This document shows, piece by piece, positions 52,633-61,164 of a stretch of DNA of 64,000 nt. The notes beneath the pieces were generated by a model, which saw only the letters and a program-made list of their open reading frames with translations, did no database searches and was not told the origin of the DNA. How positions within the stretch are numbered: position 1 is the first letter of the stretch; every line of letters starts with the position of its first letter. Source of the DNA: an uncultured Eubacterium sp. (GTDB taxonomy: Bacteria; Bacillota; Clostridia; Oscillospirales; Acutalibacteraceae); the NCBI GenBank assembly GCA_900539325.1, contig UQCC01000002.1, positions 135,378 through 199,377 of the forward strand. The letters are read 5' to 3'. A program made the position numbers and the translations under genes.

Positions 52633-52728
52633 TAAAGCTCCTGAAACACGCCAATAAATAAACTAACCGCTTAATGCCTCCCTTGTGTAAAGTGATGAGG
52701 CAACACGAAGTGTTGACGGAGAGGTTGT
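52624..52728 (+). repeat. Dispersed intergenic repeat, copy B
   Basis: It starts GACTGTTGATAAAGCTCCTG, continues through the shared TAAACTAACCGCTTAATGCCTCCC core, and adds an AACAC-GAA-GTGTT hairpin and GACGGAGAGG. It overlaps the last three codons of serS. Confidence 0.85.
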
Positions 52729-52775
52729 AAAAGTGCCGCAAACATCGAGTTTGCGGCACTTTTGGCGTTTTTCGT
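52729..52775 (+). terminator. serS terminator
   Basis: AAAAGTGCCGCAAAC (52729-52743) pairs with GTTTGCGGCACTTTT (52749-52763), followed by T-rich sequence. Confidence 0.8.
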
Positions 52776-52854
52776 TTTTTGCTCGGGGGCGGTACAATCG
52801 TACAGCTCCCACTCGCAAGAAAACGAAATTCAGAAACTTTCTCAACAGCCTATA

Positions 52855-52915
52855 GGGGATAGGCTTGCCTATCCCTTTGTTTATATAAAAAAGGGTCAAG
52901 CAAGCCTGACCCTTA
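52855..52915. repeat. Two further hairpins between serS and tRNA-Gly
   Basis: GGGATAGGCTTGCCTATCCC (around 52856-52875) and AAGGGTCAAGCAAGCCTGACCCTT (around 52890-52914) are strong palindromes in a stretch with no gene. Their role is unknown; they may be remnants of intergenic repeats. Confidence 0.6.
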
Positions 52916-52924
52916 TAACTAAAA

Positions 52925-52957
52925 TAAAACACTCACCAAATTTGGTGAGTGTTTTCG
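52925..52957 (-). terminator. tRNA-Gly terminator
   Basis: AAAACACTCACC pairs with GGTGAGTGTTTT around AAATTT just downstream of the tRNA on the minus strand, followed by ATTTT. Confidence 0.85.
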
Positions 52958-52959
52958 TT

Positions 52960-53035
52960 TGGAGCGGATTACGAGACTCGAACTCGCTACCTTCACCTTG
53001 GCAAGGTGACGCTCTACCGGATGAGCTAAATCCGC
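52960..53035 (-). tRNA. tRNA-Gly (anticodon GCC)
   Basis: A 76-nt cloverleaf on the minus strand. Acceptor stem GCGGATT/AATCCGC, D arm GCTC...GAGC, anticodon stem TCACC/GGTGA around loop TTGCCAA (anticodon GCC), T arm GCGAG-TTCGAGT-CTCGT, and a genome-encoded CCA end. It is a single tRNA with its own promoter and terminator. Confidence 0.95.
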
Positions 53036-53048
53036 AATTGCAAGACTT

Positions 53049-53077
53049 ATTATAACCAAGATAGTTACATTTGTCAA
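53049..53077 (-). promoter_or_regulatory. tRNA-Gly promoter
   Basis: Minus strand TTGACA (53072-53077), a 17-bp spacer and TATAAT (53049-53054), a perfect consensus 14 bp before the tRNA. Confidence 0.88.
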
Positions 53078-53092
53078 GCATTAATTTTATTT

Positions 53093-53632
53093 TTACGAAT
53101 TTTTATATTCTTTAAAATAGGCTTTTGGCACTTTGCAAAGCGGACAAACCTCAGGTGCGGACTTGCCGACAACGATATGACCGCAATTCATACAAATCCA
53201 AATCGCCTCGCCGTCTTTGGTGAAAACCTTTTGATTTTTAACATCTGTCAAAAGCTGACGGAACTTACTTTCGTGCTGCGACTCCACCTTTGCCACAAGG
53301 TCAAAAAGCCTTGCGATTTCCGTAAAGCCCTCTTCTGCCGCTGTTTTTGAAAATTCAGGATACATATTCACCCATTCAAAATTTTCGCCGTCAACCGCTT
53401 CGGTCAAATTTGTTTGTGTGTCGGGCATTTCGTCGCTGTGGAGATATTTATACCACAATCTTGCGTGAGCAAGTTCGTTTTTTGCGGTCTGCTCAAAAAT
53501 GTTTGCAATTTCGTTGTAGCCGTCATTTCTCGCCTTTGTCGCAAACAGCGTGTACTTTGTGTTCGCCTGTGTTTCGCCGTTGAACGCAGCAATCAAATTT
53601 GCTTCAGTTTTTGTTCCCTTGATACTGTGCAT
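53093..53632 (-). CDS. rbr: Rubrerythrin
   Basis: A peroxide-reducing di-iron protein typical of anaerobes. 179 residues. The ferritin-like domain has GETQANTKY (about 19-27), NELAHARLWYKY (ExxH, about 51-62) and VESQHESKF (ExxH, about 117-125). The C-terminal rubredoxin-like iron site is CMNCGHIVVG...CPLCK (about 148-168). A strong hairpin with a T-run lies immediately upstream and overlaps the AAAGGA ribosome site. Confidence 0.96.
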   Translation of the reverse strand: MHSIKGTKTEANLIAAFNGETQANTKYTLFATKARNDGYNEIANIFEQTAKNELAHARLWYKYLHSDEMPDTQTNLTEAVDGENFEWVNMYPEFSKTAAEEGFTEIARLFDLVAKVESQHESKFRQLLTDVKNQKVFTKDGEAIWICMNCGHIVVGKSAPEVCPLCKVPKAYFKEYKNS

Positions 53633-53638
53633 AAAAAA

Positions 53639-53681
53639 ATCCTTTCCGTTTTTTATTAGTTTTAGAAAAAACGAAAAGGAT
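53639..53681 (-). terminator. Hairpin before rbr: HAD terminator or rbr attenuator
   Basis: On the minus strand a 16-bp stem (53666-53681 with 53639-53654, one wobble pair) around an 11-nt loop is followed by seven T residues and the rbr ATG. Its 3' arm contains AAAGGA, the likely rbr ribosome site. Confidence 0.75.
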
Positions 53682-53701
53682 ATTCATAATGTTTGAAATT
53701 A

Positions 53702-54520
53702 TTATATCTCCATAATCTGCTCAACAGCGTAGGCGATGCCGTCCTCGGTGTTTGCTTTTGTCACAAATCTTGCGTGGCGTTTGCATTCGTCTGTTGCGTT
53801 GCCCATTGCAACTCCGTATTTGCAAAATTCAAGCATCTCAATGTCGTTGCCTGCATCACCAAACGCCATACATTCCGCATTTGTGATGCCGAGCACCTTG
53901 CACATTCCCTCAATCGCTGTGCCTTTGTTGACATTTGCCATTGTGAATTCCATACTTATCGGAAGCGAGGAAGCAAGATACAGTTCTTTGAAACCGCTCA
54001 AATAATTCCAAGCCTTGTCGTAGTCGGTTCTGTTGTCAAAATATGCGGTGAATTTTTCAATCCTGTTGCCCTCAAGCACGGCTCTCAAATCCTCAACGCC
54101 GCTCATTTTTCCGAGCAATTCATCAACAAATTCCTGCGGCAATGTGCCGTTTGGATAAAACTTTGCTTTGTCGAGCTGATAGTAGCTTACGCCGTCAACA
54201 TAAACTTCAAAAAATGTCGGCATTGTGTTGAGCGTGTCGTAAATCGGTGCAACAAGCTCCCACGGCATAAATTTGGAATATATGATTTTTTGGTTGCGTC
54301 GGTCAAGAACGCCCGCTCCGTTTGAATAAATAACATAGTCAATTTCGGGAACCTGCTGACAGATGTCGCCGATAATCGCAACGGTTCTGCCCGTGGCAAT
54401 GGAAATCTTTGCTCCCGCATCGTGGGCACGCTTCAAGGCGTCCCTTGTTTTTTGTGTAACAGTCATATGGTCGGCAGAAGTGAGCGTGCCGTCCAAATCA
54501 AGTGCAATTAATTTTACCAT
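53702..54520 (-). CDS. Cof-type HAD-superfamily phosphatase
   Basis: 272 residues with the HAD motif I LIALDLDGTLT (about 4-14), motif II SIATGRT (about 41-47), a C2B-type cap domain and the motif IV region AFGDAGNDIEML (about 223-234). Substrates of this family are sugar phosphates or cofactors such as flavins; none can be chosen here. Transcribed toward rbr. Confidence 0.9.
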   Translation of the reverse strand: MVKLIALDLDGTLTSADHMTVTQKTRDALKRAHDAGAKISIATGRTVAIIGDICQQVPEIDYVIYSNGAGVLDRRNQKIIYSKFMPWELVAPIYDTLNTMPTFFEVYVDGVSYYQLDKAKFYPNGTLPQEFVDELLGKMSGVEDLRAVLEGNRIEKFTAYFDNRTDYDKAWNYLSGFKELYLASSLPISMEFTMANVNKGTAIEGMCKVLGITNAECMAFGDAGNDIEMLEFCKYGVAMGNATDECKRHARFVTKANTEDGIAYAVEQIMEI

Positions 54521-54723
54521 AATTATATGATTATCTCCATATCACAGAGAATGTCGCTCTAGGCATTCTGTTTTGTTTTATAATTTGTTTCTGATTATAT
54601 AATACACCATATATCAAACTCAATTCAAGTTGACAAATTGCACGAAGCGGCGGCGGATATTTGCCTGTTCTTTGTGACGGATAGATAAAATAGTTAAAAA
54701 AGTGTATCAAAGTAAAAAAACTG

Positions 54724-54752
54724 TTGAATTTTGTTCCTTTATAATATAAAAT
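54724..54752 (+). promoter_or_regulatory. xpt promoter
   Basis: TTGAAT (54724-54729), a 17-bp spacer and TAAAAT (54747-54752), about 28 nt before the start. No purine riboswitch was found in 54521-54786, an AT-rich gene-free interval. Confidence 0.55.
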
Positions 54753-54786
54753 ATATGTGTATTTTATAGGATAGGTGGATATAACT

Positions 54787-55365
54787 ATGGATTTGTTAAA
54801 GAAGAAGATTCTCGAAGAAGGTCAGGTTTATGCCGGTAATATCCTAAAAGTAGACTGTTTTCTCAACCACCAGATAGATTGCGGCTTCTTGGCAGAAGTG
54901 GGCAAAGAATTTCACAGATTATATAAAGATGAGGGCGTCAACAAAATTCTCACTATCGAAGCATCGGGTATTGCAATCGGTGCTATGGTAGCGCAGGAAT
55001 TCGGATGCCCTTTAGTATTTGCAAAAAAGAACAAAACCAAAAATATTGCAGGTGATGTTTACACCGCACCGGTTGAGTCGTTTACCCACGGCACAACCTA
55101 CAATATTATGGTCAGCAAAAAATTCCTTAATCCCGGTGACAAAGTGCTTATCGTTGATGACTTCCTTGCTATCGGCAATGCACTTAAAGGTCTTATCAGC
55201 CTTGTAAAAGAGAGCGGTGCAGAGCTTGTCGGCTGCGGCACCGTTATTGAAAAAGGTTATCAGCACGGCGGTGACAAGCTTCGTGCAGAGGGCATTCGTG
55301 TTGAATCGCTTGCAATTATTGAATCTATGGACGCCGATAAGGGCGAAATTGTGTTCAGAGATTAA
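54787..55365 (+). CDS. xpt: Xanthine phosphoribosyltransferase
   Basis: Converts xanthine and PRPP to XMP. 192 residues, starting MDLLKKKILEEGQVYAGNIL; the PRPP-binding loop is VLIVDDFLAIGNALKGL (about 122-138), and TIEASGIAIGAMVA (about 54-67) is conserved in Xpt. ATG 54787 has AGGTGG 8 nt upstream; a GTG at 54775 overlaps that site. It heads a purine uptake and salvage cluster. Confidence 0.92.
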   Translation: MDLLKKKILEEGQVYAGNILKVDCFLNHQIDCGFLAEVGKEFHRLYKDEGVNKILTIEASGIAIGAMVAQEFGCPLVFAKKNKTKNIAGDVYTAPVESFTHGTTYNIMVSKKFLNPGDKVLIVDDFLAIGNALKGLISLVKESGAELVGCGTVIEKGYQHGGDKLRAEGIRVESLAIIESMDADKGEIVFRD

Positions 55366-55433
55366 ATTTTCATTTGGTTATATGGCAATTATGCCTGTAA
55401 TATAAATCATTTTATTCAACGGAGGAAAACGAA

Positions 55434-56705
55434 ATGAAACTCACTAAAAAAGTTTTGGCTGTTCTCCTTGCCGCTTTGATGGTAGTTGTGGCTGCATTTG
55501 CAGGCTGCTCTGCTTCAAAGAGCAATGATGACAGCAAAGAACCATCATCAACAGACGCAAAGACAGTTAAGTTCGGTTTGATTACTCTTCATGATGAAAA
55601 CTCAACTTACGACAAGAACTTTATCTCTGCTGCACAGGAAGCTGCTAAGGCTTGCGGAGTAGAGCTTGTTCAAAAGAACAACATCGAAGAAGGTCAGGCT
55701 GCATATGAAGCAGCTGCTGAACTTGTTGACGAAGGCTGCAACCTCATTCTTGCAGACAGCTTCGGTCACGAGGACTACATCATTCAGGCTGCTAAGGAAT
55801 TCACAGATGTACAGTTCCTTCACGCAACAGGTACAAAGGCTCACACAGAGAACCTTCCAAATTACCACAATGCTTTCTCTGCTATCTACGAGGGCAGATT
55901 CCTTGCAGGTGTTGCAGCAGGTGAAAAGCTCAACCAAATGATCGCTGACAAGAAGATTACTGCTGACCAGGCTAAGTTGGGTTATGTAGGTGCATATACT
56001 TACGCTGAAGTTATTTCAGGTTACACTTCATTCTATCTTGGTGCAAAGAGCGTTTGCCCATCAGCAACAATGAAGGTTACATTTACAGGTTCATGGTATG
56101 ACGAAACAGCCGAGAAAGAAGCTGCTCAGAAGCTGATCAACGACGGTTGCGTAGTTATTTCACAGCACGCTGACTCAATGGGTGCTCCAACAGCTTGTGA
56201 AAAAGCAGGCGTTCCGAACGTTTCATACAACGGTTCAACAGAATCAGCTTGCCCTAACACATTCATCGTATCTTCAAGAATCAACTGGGCTCCTTACTAT
56301 GAGCACTGCATCAAGGCAGTTCAAGAGGGTAAGGAAATCGAAGCTGACTGGGTTGGCACACTTGCTGACAATTCCGTATGTCTCACAGACTTCGGTGCAA
56401 AGGCAACAGCTGACGGCACAGCAGAAGCAGTTGAAAAGGCAAAGAAGGGTCTTGAAGACGGCACAATCCATGTATTTGATACTTCAACATTCACTGTTAC
56501 AGTAACAAAGGACAAGAATGTAAATGCTAAGGTAGATGCTGACGGTCACCTCACAAGCTATATGGCTGATGTTGACACAGACGCAAACTACACTCCTGAT
56601 ACAGAAGCTGTTAAAGACGGTTACTTCCACGAATCAGAATACCGTGCAGCTCCATACTTCGACATTCAAATCGACGGTATCGAATTGCTCGACACAGCAT
56701 TCTAA
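55434..56705 (+). CDS. BMP-family purine/nucleoside-binding lipoprotein
   Basis: A 423-residue PnrA/BmpA-like solute-binding protein. The lipoprotein signal peptide ends AAFAGCSASK (Cys about 24). The mature part has the periplasmic-binding fold, with FGLITLHDENSTYDKNF at its start and an interior DEGCNLILADSFGHEDYI. Family members bind nucleosides, and the adjacent phosphoribosyltransferases support a purine ligand. Codon usage suggests high expression. A strong hairpin separates it from the ATPase gene. Confidence 0.92.
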   Translation: MKLTKKVLAVLLAALMVVVAAFAGCSASKSNDDSKEPSSTDAKTVKFGLITLHDENSTYDKNFISAAQEAAKACGVELVQKNNIEEGQAAYEAAAELVDEGCNLILADSFGHEDYIIQAAKEFTDVQFLHATGTKAHTENLPNYHNAFSAIYEGRFLAGVAAGEKLNQMIADKKITADQAKLGYVGAYTYAEVISGYTSFYLGAKSVCPSATMKVTFTGSWYDETAEKEAAQKLINDGCVVISQHADSMGAPTACEKAGVPNVSYNGSTESACPNTFIVSSRINWAPYYEHCIKAVQEGKEIEADWVGTLADNSVCLTDFGAKATADGTAEAVEKAKKGLEDGTIHVFDTSTFTVTVTKDKNVNAKVDADGHLTSYMADVDTDANYTPDTEAVKDGYFHESEYRAAPYFDIQIDGIELLDTAF

Positions 56706-56719
56706 GCAACGCTTTAATA

Positions 56720-56768
56720 AACTACACTCCGTGGCGAGGGATTACCCTCGTCACGGTATAGTTGTTTT
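56720..56768 (+). terminator. Intra-operon hairpin after the binding-protein gene
   Basis: AACTA, CCGTG and CGAGGG segments pair with CCCTCG, CACGG and TAGTT, and GTTTTAT follows. It probably stabilises the binding-protein mRNA or partly terminates it, giving more lipoprotein than transporter. Confidence 0.65.
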
Positions 56769-56825
56769 ATACAGAAGTATAAAAATGACAAAATTTATTC
56801 TTTTATGATGATTTAAGAGGTCGCA

Positions 56826-58376
56826 ATGGAAAACAAATTAGCTTTGGAATTAAAGGGCGTCACCAAAAAATTCGGCAAGGTTGTGGCAAACCACGATGTG
56901 TCGTTAAAGGTGCACCACGGAGAAATTTTGGCTATCCTCGGCGAAAACGGTTCGGGCAAAACCACACTTATGAATATGGTGTCCGGCATTTACTTTCCCG
57001 ATGAAGGTCAGATTTTTGTTGACGGAGAAGAGGTTGTAATCAAATCTCCTAAAGACGCATTTAAGTATAAAATAGGTATGATTCATCAGCACTTCAAACT
57101 TGTTGATGTTTTTACCGCTACCGAAAATATAGTTCTCGGTGTAGAGGACGGCAAAAAATACAATATTAAAGAGGCTGAAAAGCGTGTTAAGGCTATCACG
57201 GACAAGTACGGCTTTAACATTGATTTAGACAAAAAAATCTACAATATGTCTGTATCCGAAAAGCAGACTGTTGAAATCATCAAGGTACTTTACAGAGGTG
57301 CGGATATTCTTATTCTTGACGAGCCGACCGCTGTACTTACCCCACAGGAAACAGAAAAATTATTTGATGTTCTTCGCAATATGCGTAAGGACGGTAAATC
57401 AATTATCATAATCACTCACAAGCTCCACGAGGTTTTGGAAATTTCCGACCGTGTTGCAATTCTCCGCAAGGGCGAGCATGTAGACACCGTGCCTACAAAG
57501 GACGCAACCGAGCAATCGCTTACGGAAGCTATGATGGGTGAAAAAATAGACCTTAATATCATAAGAGAAGAACCAAAGAATGTAAAAGAGCGACTTGATG
57601 TTGAGCACCTCACTGTTATTAAGCGTGACGGCACAAAGGCACTTGACGATGTAACCTTTAAGGCTTACGGCGGCGAAATCCTCGGCATTGCCGGTATCAG
57701 CGGCTGCGGTCAAAAAGAACTTCTTGAATCAATCGCAGGACTTCAGCAAACAACAAAGAAGTCGAGCATTTTGTACAAGCCTGACGACTTGGGTCCGCAA
57801 CAGCTTGTAGGCAAATCACCGAGAGAAATCAGAAAACTCGGCATTGCTCTTTCGTTTGTTCCTGAGGACAGACTCGGTATGGGTCTTGTCGGCAATATGG
57901 ACATTGTTGACAATATGATGCTCCGTTCGTACAAGGGCGGCAAAACCGCATTCCTCAGCAGAAAAGAGCCAAAGCATTTGGCAGATGACATTATCGAAAA
58001 ACTTGAGGTTGTCACTCCGAGTGCTTCAACTCCCGTAAGACGACTTTCGGGCGGTAATGTTCAAAAGGTTCTTGTCGGCAGAGAAATCGCACTCGGACCA
58101 AAGGTGCTTATGGTTGCTTATCCCGTAAGAGGTCTTGACATCAACTCATCATACACAATTTACGGACTTTTGTCGGAACAAAAGGAAAAGGGCACAGCCG
58201 TTATTTTCGTTGGTGAGGATTTGGATGTTCTCATCGAGCTGTGCGACAGAATTATGGTAATTAATTCCGGTGTTATCACCGGAGTGGTAGACGGCAAAAC
58301 CGCTACTAAGGAAGAAATCGGTCTTTTGATGACCAAAAGCGTTGACAGGGAGGTAAACACAGATGGCAAAGAATAA
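56826..58376 (+). CDS. Nucleoside ABC transporter ATPase (NupO/YufO-like)
   Basis: A 516-residue ATPase with two fused ABC domains. Domain 1 has Walker A GENGSGKTTLMNMVSGI (about 39-55), Q-loop region HQHFKLVDVFTATENI, and Walker B DILILDEPTAVL. Domain 2 lacks a normal Walker A (ISGCGQKELLESIAG) but has LSGGNVQKVLVGREI. This arrangement is normal for sugar and BMP-type importers. It overlaps the permease gene by 14 bp. Confidence 0.93.
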   Translation: MENKLALELKGVTKKFGKVVANHDVSLKVHHGEILAILGENGSGKTTLMNMVSGIYFPDEGQIFVDGEEVVIKSPKDAFKYKIGMIHQHFKLVDVFTATENIVLGVEDGKKYNIKEAEKRVKAITDKYGFNIDLDKKIYNMSVSEKQTVEIIKVLYRGADILILDEPTAVLTPQETEKLFDVLRNMRKDGKSIIIITHKLHEVLEISDRVAILRKGEHVDTVPTKDATEQSLTEAMMGEKIDLNIIREEPKNVKERLDVEHLTVIKRDGTKALDDVTFKAYGGEILGIAGISGCGQKELLESIAGLQQTTKKSSILYKPDDLGPQQLVGKSPREIRKLGIALSFVPEDRLGMGLVGNMDIVDNMMLRSYKGGKTAFLSRKEPKHLADDIIEKLEVVTPSASTPVRRLSGGNVQKVLVGREIALGPKVLMVAYPVRGLDINSSYTIYGLLSEQKEKGTAVIFVGEDLDVLIELCDRIMVINSGVITGVVDGKTATKEEIGLLMTKSVDREVNTDGKE

Positions 58377-59475
58377 TTCAACCGTGCGTGAACCTCTTTT
58401 TCATGTAGTTAAAAGGGACGGAGTGTCAAAGGCAAAGTCCTGGGCAATAAGAATTATTGCGATACTCCTTGCACTTGTTTTTTCGGGCATTATCACAATG
58501 CTCCTCACGGGCGAAAACCCAATCAGCGTGTATGCCACAATGTTTGAGGGTGCTTTCGGTTCAAGCCGAAAGGTGTGGAAGCTTCTCCAAAACCTTGCAA
58601 TGCTCCTCTGCGTTTCGCTTGCACTCACCCCTGCATTTAAGATGCGATTTTGGAACATCGGCGGCGAAGGTCAGGTGCTTATCGGCGGTTTGGCAACAAC
58701 CGCTTGTATGGTGCTCCTCGGCAACAAAGTGCCAAATGCACTTCTCATCATCATTATGATTGTCGCTTCCGTTGTTGCAGGTGCTCTTTGGGCACTTATT
58801 CCGGCTGTATTCAAGGCAAACTTCAACACAAACGAAACCTTGTTTACACTTATGATGAACTATGTTGCAATTCAGCTTGTTTCATATTTCTGTATGCTTT
58901 GGGAAAATCCAAAGGGTGCAGGCAAAATCGGTATCATCAACCGTGAAACGGAGGCAGGCTGGCTTCCTGTAATCGGGGATAAAACCTATCTCCTCAATAT
59001 CTTGATTGTTCTTGCAATCACTATTGCAATGTACATCTACCTTAAATATTCAAAGCACGGCTACGAAATTTCGGTAGTCGGCGAATCGGAAAACACCGCA
59101 AGATATATCGGTATCAATGTTAAAAAAGTTATTTTGAGAACTATGGCACTTTCGGGTGCTGTGTGCGGTATCGCAGGACTTCTCCTTGTAGGCGGTACAG
59201 ACCACACAATCTCAACCACAACTGCCGACGGCAGAGGCTTCACCGCAATTATGGTATCGTGGCTTGCAAAGTTCAATCCTATTTATATGATTTTGACCTC
59301 GTTTCTTTTGGTATTCCTCGAAGCAGGCGCAGACCAAATCTCAATGATTTTCGGTCTTAATCAGAGTTTTTCGGAAATCATCACCGGTATAATTTTGTTC
59401 TTCATTATCGGCAGTGAGTTCTTCATCAATTACAAATTGCAGTTCCGCACTTCATCAAAAAAGGAGGTAAAGTAA
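58363..59475 (+). CDS. Nucleoside ABC transporter permease 1 (NupP/YufP-like)
   Basis: 370 residues with about nine to ten membrane segments and the BPD_transp_2 fold. Signatures include RFWNIGGEGQVLIGGLATT (about 98-116), NTNETLFTLMMNYVA and YEISVVGESENTARYIGINV (about 230-249). It overlaps the ATPase gene by 14 bp and ends 1 bp before the second permease. Confidence 0.92.
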   Translation: MAKNNSTVREPLFHVVKRDGVSKAKSWAIRIIAILLALVFSGIITMLLTGENPISVYATMFEGAFGSSRKVWKLLQNLAMLLCVSLALTPAFKMRFWNIGGEGQVLIGGLATTACMVLLGNKVPNALLIIIMIVASVVAGALWALIPAVFKANFNTNETLFTLMMNYVAIQLVSYFCMLWENPKGAGKIGIINRETEAGWLPVIGDKTYLLNILIVLAITIAMYIYLKYSKHGYEISVVGESENTARYIGINVKKVILRTMALSGAVCGIAGLLLVGGTDHTISTTTADGRGFTAIMVSWLAKFNPIYMILTSFLLVFLEAGADQISMIFGLNQSFSEIITGIILFFIIGSEFFINYKLQFRTSSKKEVK

Positions 59476-59476
59476 T

Positions 59477-60481
59477 ATGTTTGGTAATATATTTGCAACT
59501 TTGATTACTTTTCTTCACAGAGCCATTATGCAGGGCATTCCGCTTTTGTTCGGCTCAACGGGTGAAATTATTACAGAAAAATCGGGCAACCTCAACCTCG
59601 GTATCCCCGGCATTATGTACATCGGCGGTATGAGCGGCGTTATCGGTGCGTTTTTCTACGAAAACTCACTTACCGACAAAGCAGACGCCAACGGCTTTCT
59701 TGCAATTTTCATTCCGCTTATTTCCTGTATCTTGGGTTCGCTCATCGCAGGTATGATTTATTCATTCCTCACAGTAACCCTCAAGGCTAACCAAAATGTA
59801 ACGGGTCTTGCACTCACAACTTTCGGTACAGGCTTCGGCAACTTCTTCGGCGGTTCGCTCATCAAGCTTACCGGTGCGGATGTTCCGTCGGTTGCTCTTT
59901 CAACAACTTCCGCTTATTTCAGCAAAACTCTCCCTGTTGCGGAAAAAACGGGATGGTTCGGCAAGCTGTTTTTGAGCTACGGCTTTTTGGCATATCTTGC
60001 AATCATCATTGCTCTTGTTTGTGCATATGTGCTCAACAAAACAAGAGTAGGCTTGCATCTCCGTGCAGTAGGCGAAAACCCTGCAACTGCCGATGCGGCA
60101 GGCATTAATGTTGAAAAAACAAAGTACATCGCAACAGGTATCGGCTCAATTATTGCCGGTCTTGGCGGTCTTTACTATGTAATGGACTATGCAAACGGCG
60201 TATGGTCAAACGACGGCTTCGGCGACAGAGGCTGGCTTGCAATCGCACTCGTTATCTTTGCAGTGTGGAAGCCGAATATGAGTATTCTCGGCTCAATCGT
60301 TTTCGGCGGACTTTACATTGTTTATCTTTATGTTCCGAGTGCACTCCGCACACAGGAACTTTTCAAGATGATTCCTTATCTTGTTACAATCTTTGTTCTT
60401 ATTCTTGTCAGCGTAAGAAAGAAGAAGGAGGACCAGGGTCCTGCCGCTCTCGGATTGTCTTATTTCAGAGAAGAGCGATAA
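59477..60481 (+). CDS. Nucleoside ABC transporter permease 2 (NupQ/YufQ-like)
   Basis: 334 residues, hydrophobic throughout, with ITEKSGNLNLGIPGIMYIGG (about 31-50), ANQNVTGLALTTFGTGFGNF and GLHLRAVGENPATADAAGIN. It forms the membrane channel with the first permease. hpt follows 26 bp later with a GGAG ribosome site. Confidence 0.92.
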   Translation: MFGNIFATLITFLHRAIMQGIPLLFGSTGEIITEKSGNLNLGIPGIMYIGGMSGVIGAFFYENSLTDKADANGFLAIFIPLISCILGSLIAGMIYSFLTVTLKANQNVTGLALTTFGTGFGNFFGGSLIKLTGADVPSVALSTTSAYFSKTLPVAEKTGWFGKLFLSYGFLAYLAIIIALVCAYVLNKTRVGLHLRAVGENPATADAAGINVEKTKYIATGIGSIIAGLGGLYYVMDYANGVWSNDGFGDRGWLAIALVIFAVWKPNMSILGSIVFGGLYIVYLYVPSALRTQELFKMIPYLVTIFVLILVSVRKKKEDQGPAALGLSYFREER

Positions 60482-60507
60482 ATTTTAATTGATAAAAGGA
60501 GATTACT

Positions 60508-61053
60508 ATGGCTAATCTTGACAATAATATAGAAAAGGTGCTTGTCACCAAAGAGGAGCTTGAAGCAATCAATGCTCGCCTCGGTGCACAGATAACAAAG
60601 GATTTTGAGGGCAAAAACCTCCTTGTGGTAGGTATTCTTAAAGGCTCGATTTACTTTTTGGCAGACCTCACAAGATATATTGATTTGCCGCTTAAACTCG
60701 ACTTCCTTGCCGTATCAAGCTACGGCGGCGGCACTCGTTCATCGGGTGCGGTAAAGATTATCAAGGATATTGATATTGACCTTGCAGGCTACGATGTTCT
60801 TCTTGTTGAGGATATTCTCGACTCGGGCAGAACCCTTGAATATGTGAGAAAACTTCTTTCGGCAAGAGGGGCAAACAGCATTTCAATCGTGACGCTTCTT
60901 GACAAGCCCGAACGCAGAGTTGTTGATATTCATCCCGATTATGTCGGCTGTGATGTGCCTGACGAATTTGTTGTCGGCTACGGTCTTGACTACGACCAGG
61001 AATACCGCAACATTCCGTACATCGGTGCACTCAAGCGTGAAATTTACGAATAA
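60508..61053 (+). CDS. hpt: Hypoxanthine phosphoribosyltransferase
   Basis: Salvages hypoxanthine (and usually guanine) to IMP/GMP. 181 residues with LLVVGILKGSIYFLADL (about 35-51) and PRPP loop VLLVEDILDSGRTLEYV (about 95-111), and DEFVVGYGLDYDQEYRNIPY (about 152-171). It ends the purine uptake operon and completes salvage with xpt. An HPRT assignment over XPRT rests on these motifs. Confidence 0.93.
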   Translation: MANLDNNIEKVLVTKEELEAINARLGAQITKDFEGKNLLVVGILKGSIYFLADLTRYIDLPLKLDFLAVSSYGGGTRSSGAVKIIKDIDIDLAGYDVLLVEDILDSGRTLEYVRKLLSARGANSISIVTLLDKPERRVVDIHPDYVGCDVPDEFVVGYGLDYDQEYRNIPYIGALKREIYE

Positions 61054-61070
61054 TCGCAATATATAATAAG

Positions 61071-61105
61071 AATGTAGGCAGATTTAGGTTTGCCTACATT
61101 TTTTT
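61071..61105 (+). terminator. hpt operon terminator
   Basis: AATGTAGGCA (61071-61080) pairs with TGCCTACATT (61091-61100), followed by a T-run. Confidence 0.9.
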
Positions 61106-61164
61106 GTAATATAGTGGATTTTATATTAATAATATGTTATTATATAAAAAAAGGAGGTTTTTCT

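Noticed and set aside
52855..52915. Possible CRISPR-like repeats
   Set aside because: The palindromes differ from each other and show no regular repeat-spacer pattern.
52762..53055. 97-codon plus-strand reading frame after serS
   Set aside because: It runs through hairpins and antisense to the tRNA-Gly gene, with no ribosome site or family resemblance.
54521..54786. Possible purine riboswitch before xpt
   Set aside because: The interval is AT-rich and lacks the aptamer core; only promoter-like boxes fit.
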